This document shows, one piece after another, positions 18,501 through 24,740 of a stretch of 64,000 bases of DNA. Under the pieces are notes generated by a model, which saw nothing but the letters and a program-made list of their open reading frames with translations, did no database searches and was not told where the DNA came from. The translations under genes were made by a program, and so were the position numbers. The stretch spans positions 124,001 through 188,000 of the forward strand of contig NZ_JAOAMU010000009.1 in assembly GCF_025154075.1 (NCBI RefSeq), written 5' to 3'. The stretch's first letter is position 1, and each line of letters opens with the position of its first letter. Origin of the DNA: Chryseobacterium herbae (GTDB lineage: Bacteria > Bacteroidota > Bacteroidia > Flavobacteriales > Weeksellaceae).

Positions 18501-18733
18501 CCATCCGATATTTCAATGGAATATGGGCCTCCCGGCTGAAGATTGTCTAAACTGAACTGCCCCTTGCTGTTACTTTTGGTTTCGAAAGCACTGTTTGTAG
18601 GAATGTGTACGACCTTCACTGTAACCTCGGAAGAGATTCCTTTGAGCCTTCCAAAAATTTTAGAGCTGGTTTCCTGTGAAAATGCAAAGCCAAAGGATAA
18701 TAGAGCAAAAGCACAGATTATTTTTTTCTTCAT
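15548..18733 (-). CDS. Oar-like TonB-dependent outer-membrane receptor
   Basis: A 1061-residue outer-membrane protein: signal peptide (ends FGFAFSQ), a carboxypeptidase-regulatory-like beta domain at about 25-110, a plug domain (NINRGIQDVTKLIPQSANN, then the VTIDGSINNDAIGF loop) and a long 22-strand barrel ending in the aromatic RFQAQLGVRYNF. The order regulatory domain, plug, barrel and the size match Oar-like proteins rather than SusC (no SusD partner is adjacent). Oar proteins have been linked to peptide or protein-signal transport in Bacteroidota and myxobacteria; no substrate can be inferred. Monocistronic with its own terminator. Confidence 0.87.
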   Translation of the reverse strand: MKKKIICAFALLSFGFAFSQETSSKIFGRLKGISSEVTVKVVHIPTNSAFETKSNSKGQFSLDNLQPGGPYSIEISDGKQIIYSNTNVQLSLGNNDLPVVEVNRGEKTIDEVKITSKKTGAKYGVGISQAQISGLPNINRGIQDVTKLIPQSANNSFNGTNFRYNNVTIDGSINNDAIGFSPSLGGQTGTSGMPGSSTRSNSISLDAIQDVQVYIAPYDVKLGNFLGGSINAVTRSGSNEVTGSIYGYGRNASITGNNRVGDNSKMPSAFQDMIYGGRVGLPVVKDKVFLFTNLEYTKRTDPVFYNANDPNALVNDAVAQQISDFVKNKYGFNVGSFDSYNNFSESAKLFNKLDWKINDKHTLSIKNNTVFSQASNLERDGANFRFSSMDFIQKNNASTTTLELKSRFNDKWNNNLVVGYSSIHDYRDPTSGNAMFPQVEISYNGGTLLLGNDREATVFNMRQKTFEITDNLTYKAGHHTFLLGTHNELYNINYGFVNALNGRISYKNLTDFYNSNPSRIRGTYPFNGESRETLFDNPYAQYKVNLFSVYFQDEINWGRLRLSPGVRVDYTDLPNKPNLSTKVQNSPQDPNFGNTYTYTPLGQLSNDYLNKPTISPRLGFNLDLTEDRSMVLRGGSGIFVGRIPFAWLGYAYYNDGVGFGSYDYNAPTAAQLSANGDPLVSGNFPKWQNSSKVQVDLIDNNFKMPRVWRSSLAFDYTLAGYKLTLEGIYTKVLYDLKFQQVNKTDNVTYFSYDTNHEMPVYTTNINSNFSNAYLLSNTKEGYRYNLTAQISKSYNFGFNFFVAYTYGDAKDITNGIRNSMESNWQMNQSLTPNDPKLTTSNFAIKNRVVANLGYSLELSKSNRLSANVYFNAQSGNPFSWGFVNSTIANTGQAAGLSYVFKDAAEAAKYIVPIKDAAGNVLVTAQQQIADYENFVGGNKYLNSRRGKFTERNGDVTPWNIQADFKIMDEIRLSEKSKNNIQISISIINLTNLLNKDWGKVYFVPNTFNSTASVGLTKVGNVAAGQPSAGDPTYNFKTPGLPYTIDQFASRFQAQLGVRYNF

Positions 18734-18939
18734 GATTTTATTGTTACAAATTCGGGAGTAAAATTAGACCTCAGAAATATCAAGTGTGGTAACATAGAAT
18801 TAACATTATGTAAATGAATGTTTAATATTTCCTTAAAAAAAACTTAATACAGCCCTCCTCAAAGTGTGAAGAATTTAGACTCTATTCCTGCACAGATCGG
18901 CAAAAAATGCTTAATTTTAAAAAAATAAAATCATTTAAT

Positions 18940-19830
18940 ATGAAATTCGGACAAGTAGAAGACCCGTCAAAAATAGATTTTACACTTCCTAAAGACCACG
19001 CCAGAACCAAGGAAATTTTAAATCAAAATAAAAAAGGACTGGAAAATATTTCCATAGGATGTGCTAAATGGAATAAAACCGACCTTAAAGGATTTTACCC
19101 TAAAGGAACCAAAGACGAATTGACATATTACGCGAAGCAGTTTAATTCTATTGAACTGAACGCTACTTTTTATGGCATGCCCACGCCTGAGCAGGTGGAA
19201 GTCTGGAAAGAAAAAACACCGGAAAATTTTAAATTCTTCCCAAAAATCACCAATACGGTCTCCCACTTCAGAAGACTGATTGATGTGACTGAACCGGTAA
19301 CCAACTTTGCATCAGCAGTGATGAATTTTGATAATAAACTGGGAATGGCTTTCCTTCAACTTCATGATAATTTTAAACCTAAAGATTATGACAGACTGGA
19401 GAAATTTGTCAAAGACTGGCCTAAAGAAGTTCCATTAGCCATTGAGCTCCGCAACACCGAATGGTTCACCGATGAGGAAATTTTCAATACGACTTGTGAG
19501 CTTTTTGAAGCCAACAATATCACCAACATCATCGTAGATACTGCCGGAAGAAGAGATATGCTTCATATGCGTCTTACCACTCCCAATGCATTCATCCGCT
19601 ATGTAGGTGCCAATGCAGAAAGTGATTATGAAAGACTGGATGACTGGATGAAACACCTGACCAAGTGGAAAAAAGAAGGACTACAAAATGTGTATTTTTT
19701 TGTTCATCAGAATATTGAAAAAGCATCCCCACTTCTTTCTGCCTATTTCATTAAAAAGATGAATGAGGACTGGAAAACGGATCTTCCTATTCCACAAATG
19801 GCGACTGATAATAATGGAACGTTGTTTTAG
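18940..19830 (+). CDS. DUF72 (YecE-like) TIM-barrel protein
   Basis: About 296 residues. ISIGCAKWNKTDLKGFYPKG opens the DUF72 pattern, followed by YYAKQFNSIELNATFYGMP, FKFFPKITNTVSHFRRL and LAIELRNTEWF. The family is a TIM-barrel of unknown biochemical role. I start at MKFGQVEDPSK (18940); an ATG at 18907 would add 11 Lys/Asn-rich residues. It is a single gene with no close partner. Confidence 0.82.
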   Translation: MKFGQVEDPSKIDFTLPKDHARTKEILNQNKKGLENISIGCAKWNKTDLKGFYPKGTKDELTYYAKQFNSIELNATFYGMPTPEQVEVWKEKTPENFKFFPKITNTVSHFRRLIDVTEPVTNFASAVMNFDNKLGMAFLQLHDNFKPKDYDRLEKFVKDWPKEVPLAIELRNTEWFTDEEIFNTTCELFEANNITNIIVDTAGRRDMLHMRLTTPNAFIRYVGANAESDYERLDDWMKHLTKWKKEGLQNVYFFVHQNIEKASPLLSAYFIKKMNEDWKTDLPIPQMATDNNGTLF

Positions 19831-20197
19831 ATGTTAGATTTCAGATTTCAGACTTCAGACATCAGATTTTAGATATTAGTACTGGTGGCTTCGGGAGCCT
19901 CAGCCACCAGGTATTTGTCGTTCTTTTAATATTTCCGGATTTACAATTTCCAACTCTCCAACCCGTATCCCGTACCGCGTACCACGAAATTCCCAACTCT
20001 AAAACCCTCAAACCCTCCGACTCTAAAACCCTTACCACGACACTCTAAAACACTCTGACTCCTGAATGCGTATCCCGCAACTTTTCAGCCGGACCTGCAA
20101 AAAGATGCTCAAAAATCTGTTTTTGTGGAAAAAAAATAGTAATTTAGGATGTACTGCTGTTCATATAGGGCACAGTATTTTTAAAATACAAAATGTC
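19831..20197. other. Non-coding gap rich in degenerate word repeats
   Basis: Three blocks: 19832-19877 repeats cagattt/cagactt words; 19882-19910 is a 9-bp inverted repeat (ctggtggct with agccaccag) around a GC-rich loop; 19940-20065 repeats words like caactctaaaaccctcaaac and cgtaccgcgtacc. The last block has a reverse-complement relative at 56958-57055. No gene is supported until the ATG at 20198. Confidence 0.5.
19882..19910. repeat. GC-rich inverted repeat (REP-like hairpin)
   Basis: Arms ctggtggct (19882-19890) and agccaccag (19902-19910) enclose tcgggagcctc, giving a stable hairpin with no T tract, so it is not an ordinary terminator. Its GC content contrasts with the AT-rich surroundings, as in bacterial REP elements. 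Confidence 0.4.
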
Positions 20198-20428
20198 ATG
20201 GAAAAAGAAATTTGCACGATAAGCATCACGAGCACCTGGCTCGGCGATGACTATACGTTTTACGAAGATCATAGAATAAAAAGAGTCTACGATAACCACA
20301 GCCTGAGCGCCCACCGCACCGAATGGCTCGAACCGCCTCAGATCAGCAAGCAGAATAAAGACAAGCTGGTTAAAAACTGTCCTGAAGAATTTAAGGAACA
20401 GGTGATGCAGATTCTGGACTACCCTTAA
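20198..20428 (+). CDS. Hypothetical small protein
   Basis: Unrecognised 76-residue, charged, cytosolic protein: MEKEICTISITSTWLGDD, then a stretch rich in His, Arg and Tyr and an acidic C-terminal helix. I start at 20198 because the open frame upstream (from 20066) reads through a repeat block and has unlike composition. There is no operon partner on its strand. It could be a conserved small regulatory or enzyme-like protein, but nothing shows which. Confidence 0.5.
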   Translation: MEKEICTISITSTWLGDDYTFYEDHRIKRVYDNHSLSAHRTEWLEPPQISKQNKDKLVKNCPEEFKEQVMQILDYP

Positions 20429-20437
20429 TACAATTCA

Positions 20438-20500
20438 TGGGCAATGAGTAATAAGCAATGAGTAATATTATCAATTGTTTTATATATTACTCATTGCCCA
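20438..20500. repeat. Inverted repeat of GCAATGAGTAAT words between convergent genes
   Basis: A 16-bp arm (tgggcaatgagtaata, near 20438) is repeated as its exact reverse complement before 20501, and an extra copy of gcaatgagtaat lies between. It sits between the 3' ends of two converging genes (20428 and 20505). It may act as a bidirectional terminator, although the same words occur without pairing near 49170. Confidence 0.5.
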
Positions 20501-20504
20501 TTAT

Positions 20505-21098
20505 TTATTGCTTATTTTTTCTCAATAGAAGTACGAGGTTTAGAAACAGAAGTAAGAAATCTAAGGATACCCAGATTCCCAGCTTTGCATTTTCATAATT
20601 GTATGCGTCTACCTCTTTTTTTGCTGCTTCGGAAAGTTTTACACTTTGATTGATGTAATTCTGTACTTCTACAATCTGGTCAATATTTTTGTTGGGAACG
20701 GCATGCTGAGAAAAATAGACCATATTCTTTTTTCCTAAATAACCTATGATCCAATATTCATCAGACTTATCCATTTTAAGGTATTCGATTCTGTAATATT
20801 CCGGACGTATTTTTCCGATATGCTTCGGTTCCAGATTTCCGTTTTTAGCGCTGTCTACTTTGATGAGATAAAAGTCCAGTGTCTGAGGAAGTTTATTCAC
20901 TACCTGCAAGCCTACTGAATTGTCTACAAAACTGACTGCACTCTTTTTAATGAACCAGTACGTAAAAGTTGAGATTGAAAAAACCAAAGTGAGGATTCGG
21001 AACAATTTTGCCCATTTTGCCACCCTTCCTGATTTTACTTTATACAAAATCAAAGAAAGCACACTGGCCCAGAAGATAACAAAAATGATAAATACCAT
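20505..21098 (-). CDS. Hypothetical three-helix membrane protein
   Basis: A 197-residue protein with hydrophobic segments at about 1-20, 32-52 and 172-192, and an extracytoplasmic central domain of about 115 residues that I do not recognise. A perfect TATCTTTG -7 element sits only 4 nt before its ATG, so its mRNA may begin at or next to the start codon. Neighbour downstream on the same strand: none; upstream the HD gene ends the preceding operon. Confidence 0.55.
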   Translation of the reverse strand: MVFIIFVIFWASVLSLILYKVKSGRVAKWAKLFRILTLVFSISTFTYWFIKKSAVSFVDNSVGLQVVNKLPQTLDFYLIKVDSAKNGNLEPKHIGKIRPEYYRIEYLKMDKSDEYWIIGYLGKKNMVYFSQHAVPNKNIDQIVEVQNYINQSVKLSEAAKKEVDAYNYENAKLGIWVSLDFLLLFLNLVLLLRKNKQ

Positions 21099-21102
21099 AC
21101 TG

Positions 21103-21110
21103 CAAAGATA
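21103..21110 (-). promoter_or_regulatory. Perfect -7 element abutting the start codon of the 20505 gene
   Basis: TATCTTTG on the minus strand, four bases before ATG at 21098. With transcription normally starting a few bases past this element, the message would be leaderless or nearly so. Confidence 0.45.
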
Positions 21111-21137
21111 CTGATTTAAGATTTTTCGGGAGGAAGG

Positions 21138-21782
21138 TTAATCAACATTCCATTCTTTGAAAAACTGATCAAGAAATCCAAGCATATAATCATGTCTTTG
21201 CTGAGCAATCTCCTTCCCTTTCTCAGTATTCATCAGATCCTTCAAAAGCAGAAGTTTTTCGTAGAAATGATTGATGGTGGTACCGTTGGATTTTTTATAC
21301 TCGTCTTTAGACATATTCAGGCTGGGCTGGATTTCCGGATCATACATCGGATTGTTTTTAAAACCTCCGAAATTAAATGTTCTCCCGATTCCTATAGCTC
21401 CTATGGCATCGATACGATCGGCATCCTGTACAATTTTAAGCTCAATCGGCAGTTCAGCCGGAGCCTCGCCTCTGTTTTTAAACGAAATATTTTTAATGAT
21501 AAATAAAACCTTTTCTATCACCTCTTCCGAAACCTGCTGTCCTTCCAGGAATTCTCTTGCTATTTTGGGAGCAATGGTTTCGTCCCCGTTATGGAACTTT
21601 GGATCTGCAATATCATGCAGCAAAGCGGAAAGTTCTACCACTTCCTGATTACAGTTTTCTGTTTCTGCTATTTTTTTGGAAAGCTTCCATACTCTTTCGA
21701 TGTGGTACCAGTCATGTCCTGCTTCAGCGCCTTCTAATTTTTCTTTTACAAATGCTACGGTGTTTTCGATCGTACTTTTCAT
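21138..21782 (-). CDS. HD-domain phosphohydrolase
   Basis: A 214-residue hydrolase with HD-superfamily metal ligands H27 (GHDWYHIERV), H56-D57 (LLHDIADPKFHNGDE) and a late Asp in VQDADRIDAIGAIGIGR. This resembles the YedJ-like group of predicted HD phosphohydrolases. Its natural substrate is unknown, probably a nucleotide or other phosphate ester. Its ATG overlaps the stop of the hydrolase upstream by one base (TAATG), so the two are translationally coupled. Confidence 0.8.
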   Translation of the reverse strand: MKSTIENTVAFVKEKLEGAEAGHDWYHIERVWKLSKKIAETENCNQEVVELSALLHDIADPKFHNGDETIAPKIAREFLEGQQVSEEVIEKVLFIIKNISFKNRGEAPAELPIELKIVQDADRIDAIGAIGIGRTFNFGGFKNNPMYDPEIQPSLNMSKDEYKKSNGTTINHFYEKLLLLKDLMNTEKGKEIAQQRHDYMLGFLDQFFKEWNVD

Positions 21783-22624
21783 TAAGCTTTCAATTCGTTT
21801 AAAATAATATTCCAGAGTTTTTTATTATAACTTCTAAAAAAATTGACGTGTCCGATTTCTTTTTTGTCGGATTCAGATGTTTTTACCAGCCTGTAAGAAG
21901 GCTTAAGGTTGGGATATGTATTATTCAAAAGACTTAATACTCCTTTTTCAGTCAGCCACACATCATCCTCTGCCCGGATTACAAATACTTTTTGCGTCAG
22001 ATTTTTAGAATAGTCATCAATTTTCTCCAACAGTCTGTTGGTTGATTTCTTGTTTAAAATTAAGGTTCTCCAGTCATATGCGCAATTTTTTGGAAGACTT
22101 TCTCCAAGCCCAAACCAATTGGCGGGAAAATATCCTAATAATCCGGTAGTTAAAGGCTGAACAATTCCAAACCCAAGATAAGCTTCTATTTTTGTCTTGA
22201 GTTTCAGGTTTCCGACGAATGCATTCTGGGTTCCCACGAAAATGAATTCGTCAAACATTTCAGAATCTTCATTCATTCCCAGAATCAATGCGCCGACAGA
22301 ATGTCCCAGACAGTACTTCTTATAGTCTGAAAATTCATTTTTTATATATTCCGTGAGGGTTTTGTAGTCTTCGGAACCCCAGATCCTCATAGAAGCCTTA
22401 AAACCCTTCATGTTCTCAGGTTTTGAAAGACCGATTCCTCTGTAATCATAAGTGATGACCGTGAACCCCTGTTCTGAAAAGTACTGGGCAAATGAGAAAT
22501 ACACCTGCTGCTTCACTCCCGTCGCCGAGTTGATCAGCAGCAGTTTTCCATTGCTTTTTTCAGGTCTGAAAAGATGAACTGCCAGCGATGCATGATCTTT
22601 TGTAATGAGTTCCAGTTTTTCCAT
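21782..22624 (-). CDS. Alpha/beta hydrolase (COG4757-like)
   Basis: A 280-residue serine hydrolase. The nucleophile elbow GHSVG places the Ser at 109; the acid is probably in FVIRAEDDVW and the His in EIGHVNFFRS near the C-terminus. The early segment INSATGVKQQVYFSFAQYFS and the YDYRGIGLSKP strand match the predicted-hydrolase group COG4757. There is no signal peptide, so it is cytosolic. Coupled to the HD gene downstream. Substrate unknown. Confidence 0.75.
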   Translation of the reverse strand: MEKLELITKDHASLAVHLFRPEKSNGKLLLINSATGVKQQVYFSFAQYFSEQGFTVITYDYRGIGLSKPENMKGFKASMRIWGSEDYKTLTEYIKNEFSDYKKYCLGHSVGALILGMNEDSEMFDEFIFVGTQNAFVGNLKLKTKIEAYLGFGIVQPLTTGLLGYFPANWFGLGESLPKNCAYDWRTLILNKKSTNRLLEKIDDYSKNLTQKVFVIRAEDDVWLTEKGVLSLLNNTYPNLKPSYRLVKTSESDKKEIGHVNFFRSYNKKLWNIILNELKA

Positions 22625-22641
22625 AGGGTAAAAAGAAAAAA

Positions 22642-22658
22642 TCCACTATAAAAGTGGA
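22642..22658 (-). terminator. Intrinsic terminator of the ribokinase-like gene
   Basis: On the minus strand tccact, loop, agtgga is followed by TTTTTTCTTTTT (22631-22641 on plus). It separates the kinase from the hydrolase operon that begins at 22624. Confidence 0.6.
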
Positions 22659-22714
22659 GATTTTACTTATATTTTTATGTTAAGTTTCAGACTTTCGATA
22701 TGTGGTAAATAGCT

Positions 22715-23605
22715 TTAGGAGTAGAAATCGGACATTCTCGGAAGACCGGTCTGTGAACCTTTCCCTCCGGAAACCCTTGAAGAAACTTCATTCCCGAATT
22801 TCACACACTCCTCTACAGAGTTTCCATGGCAGAGTGCTACGGCAAATCCTGAAGTAAAAGCATCTCCCATTCCCATTTTATAAACCGTCTCATCTTTGTC
22901 ATTTCTAAAGTACTTCATTTCCGTACCGTCAAAATAGATGGTAGAATTGGTATCGTCTCTTACAAATACTTTGTTGAAATATTTCTTAAGAATCTCTTCT
23001 CTTTTATCCTCTCCGAAAACCGTGTGAAGCTCGCTGCTTTTTGCTACAATGAAGTCTACGTTTTCAATAATTCCTTCACTGATTCTCATAGCCGGTGAGG
23101 CATAAAGCCCTACTTTTTTACCGTATTTCTTGGCTTTTCTGATTGTATATTCCACCACTTCCATGGCGACTTCAAGCTGAACCAAAATAAGGTCTACAGT
23201 CTGGAAATACCGGTCTGCTTCTTCTATATGCTGTATGCTGAGACGTTTATTGGCCGCCGGAACCACAACAATTGCTGCATTTCCGTGGCTGGTAGTGACA
23301 TAAGCAGTACCCGTAGATTCGGCATCCGTTTCATGAACGAAACCTACATTCACGTTTTCACCTACCAGATTTCTCATGATCTGCTGTCCCAAAGGATCCA
23401 TTCCCACACATCCGATAAAATAAACGCTGGCTCCCAATCTTGCAGTTCCTACCGCCTGATTGGCTCCTTTTCCTCCAAAATAGCTATCTGAATTCACGGC
23501 TAAAACCGTTTCATTCGGCTGTGGAATTTTTTCGGTCTCTAAAACGAGATCGATGGAAGAGCTGCCTACAACAATAATTTTGGGTTGTTCTGATGAGAAT
23601 TTCAT
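22715..23605 (-). CDS. Ribokinase-like PfkB-family sugar/nucleoside kinase
   Basis: A 296-residue cytosolic kinase. The N-terminal PfkB pattern is clear (VVGSSSIDLV, FGGKGANQAVG, IGCVGMDPLGQ), and the C-terminal signature KMGMGDAFTSGF carries the catalytic Asp. The usual GAGD reads GMGD, an Ala-to-Met change in the anion-hole loop. Overall this is nearest to ribokinases, but related nucleoside kinases share the pattern. No ribose transporter or nucleosidase is adjacent, so the substrate is open. Monocistronic. Confidence 0.8.
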   Translation of the reverse strand: MKFSSEQPKIIVVGSSSIDLVLETEKIPQPNETVLAVNSDSYFGGKGANQAVGTARLGASVYFIGCVGMDPLGQQIMRNLVGENVNVGFVHETDAESTGTAYVTTSHGNAAIVVVPAANKRLSIQHIEEADRYFQTVDLILVQLEVAMEVVEYTIRKAKKYGKKVGLYASPAMRISEGIIENVDFIVAKSSELHTVFGEDKREEILKKYFNKVFVRDDTNSTIYFDGTEMKYFRNDKDETVYKMGMGDAFTSGFAVALCHGNSVEECVKFGNEVSSRVSGGKGSQTGLPRMSDFYS

Positions 23606-23670
23606 TGGTGTTTTATGTTAGCTTAATATACTATATTCAGAAAACTAAGTTTCAAAAATAACTAATTTAA

Positions 23671-24306
23671 TTAACTTATCTCAATAAATTCTGTAATTAT
23701 CTTCACAGGCTTTTGATCTTTATCATATGCAATATAACTTGCATAAAAACCTTCACCGTATCCTGTTTCAAAGGCGAAAATAGTTCCGGGATGTTCATCC
23801 GCCGGTTTCAGGAATGCATACTGATCTATAGCTCCTTTTTCGTCAAAGAAATATTCATGGAAAAATTCTTCATAGATTCCCATGAAATCTGCTCCTTTGC
23901 TGTGGTAAAGTCTCTTTTCCAGTTCGTTCAGACTGCTTTGGGTATCTACATCCATAAGACATCCCATCCCGCTTTCTACAGGATAGCCGAAAATTTCTTC
24001 TTCTCCAAGATCTTTCACGTCCTGTCCTGCAGTCACCGCCATTTTCCATTCTGCAATTTCCGCAGTGCTGAAAATAACTTCTGCATACGCGACACAGTTG
24101 CTTTCTCTTTCTTTATGCAGTAAAACAGAAAAATCTCCTTTCGGAAATTCTGTAGTGAAAGCCTGCATATCATTCGTGATCAAAGGATCACAAGCCACGA
24201 GCTTTCCACTTGAAAGATAGAGTTTCCCCACTTCGAAGCTTTCCAGTAAAGGGCTTTCTACGAAGTTTTTTGAGAATAGTTTTTTTATGTTGTCTATGTG
24301 TGTCAT
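23671..24306 (-). CDS. DUF4241 protein
   Basis: A 211-residue cytosolic acidic protein with the DUF4241 hallmarks EEIFGYPVESGMGCLMDVDT and FETGYGEGFYASYIAYDKD. Members of this family occur as isolated genes and in polymorphic-toxin immunity settings, but no toxin is near, so no role is assigned. Its ATG abuts the GIY-YIG stop codon (24307-24309) exactly, so the GIY-YIG unit occupies the place where its promoter should be. Confidence 0.75.
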   Translation of the reverse strand: MTHIDNIKKLFSKNFVESPLLESFEVGKLYLSSGKLVACDPLITNDMQAFTTEFPKGDFSVLLHKERESNCVAYAEVIFSTAEIAEWKMAVTAGQDVKDLGEEEIFGYPVESGMGCLMDVDTQSSLNELEKRLYHSKGADFMGIYEEFFHEYFFDEKGAIDQYAFLKPADEHPGTIFAFETGYGEGFYASYIAYDKDQKPVKIITEFIEIS

Positions 24307-24672
24307 TTAATTTTCGTTGTTTAAACTGTCAGGCTGAGCGGAGTCGAAGCCTTTTTTATCTTGCTCAAAATTATCAGAATGACTTTTATTTTGACAGACC
24401 GATAATTCTTTCAACTTCTCCCAATTATCATTAATAATGGCTTCTTTTTTCTTTCGACTCCAGCCTTTTACCTGTTTTTCAAATAAAATAGCCTGAATAA
24501 TGTCATTAAATTCACAAAAGAAGACTAGTTGAACCGGTCTTCTTTTGTGAGTATAGCTTTCAGGAAATTTTCCAGACTGATGCTGAGCCAATCTAGCTTC
24601 AATATCACTGGTAACTCCTGTATAATAAGAGCCGTCGGAACATTTTAAAATATACACAAAATATTGTTTCAT
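24307..24672 (-). CDS. GIY-YIG nuclease-family protein inside a 24-bp inverted repeat
   Basis: A 121-residue single-domain GIY-YIG protein: QYFVYILKCSDGSYYTGVTS supplies the two strand motifs, EARLAQHQSGKFPESY the Arg-containing helix, and ILFEKQVKGWSRKKKEA the catalytic Glu region. This is the stand-alone UvrC-like/YhbQ type. The last 25 or so residues are unlike the family: they are encoded across one arm of a perfect 24-bp inverted repeat (GFDSAQPDS is repeat sequence). The other arm is 13 bp before the start codon. The gene therefore appears packaged between repeats. Confidence 0.82.
   Translation of the reverse strand: MKQYFVYILKCSDGSYYTGVTSDIEARLAQHQSGKFPESYTHKRRPVQLVFFCEFNDIIQAILFEKQVKGWSRKKKEAIINDNWEKLKELSVCQNKSHSDNFEQDKKGFDSAQPDSLNNEN
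24328..24351 (+). repeat. Left arm of the 24-bp inverted repeat around the GIY-YIG gene
   Basis: Begins gtcaggctgagcggag and is the exact reverse complement of 24685-24708. It lies inside the 3' end of the GIY-YIG gene and is GC-rich relative to the flanks. Confidence 0.85.
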
Positions 24673-24684
24673 TCTAAGATATCA

Positions 24685-24708
24685 GGCTTCGACTCCGCTC
24701 AGCCTGAC
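24685..24708 (-). repeat. Right arm of the 24-bp inverted repeat around the GIY-YIG gene
   Basis: Begins ggcttcgactccgctc and pairs base for base with 24328-24351. It lies between the valS stop (24741) and the GIY-YIG start (24672). Confidence 0.85.
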
Positions 24709-24740
24709 ATTCCGACAAACTTACTGTCTATCTTTTAAAT

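Noticed and set aside
20066..20197. N-terminal extension of the small gene at 20198
   Set aside because: Its composition differs from the rest and it continues directly from a degenerate repeat block.
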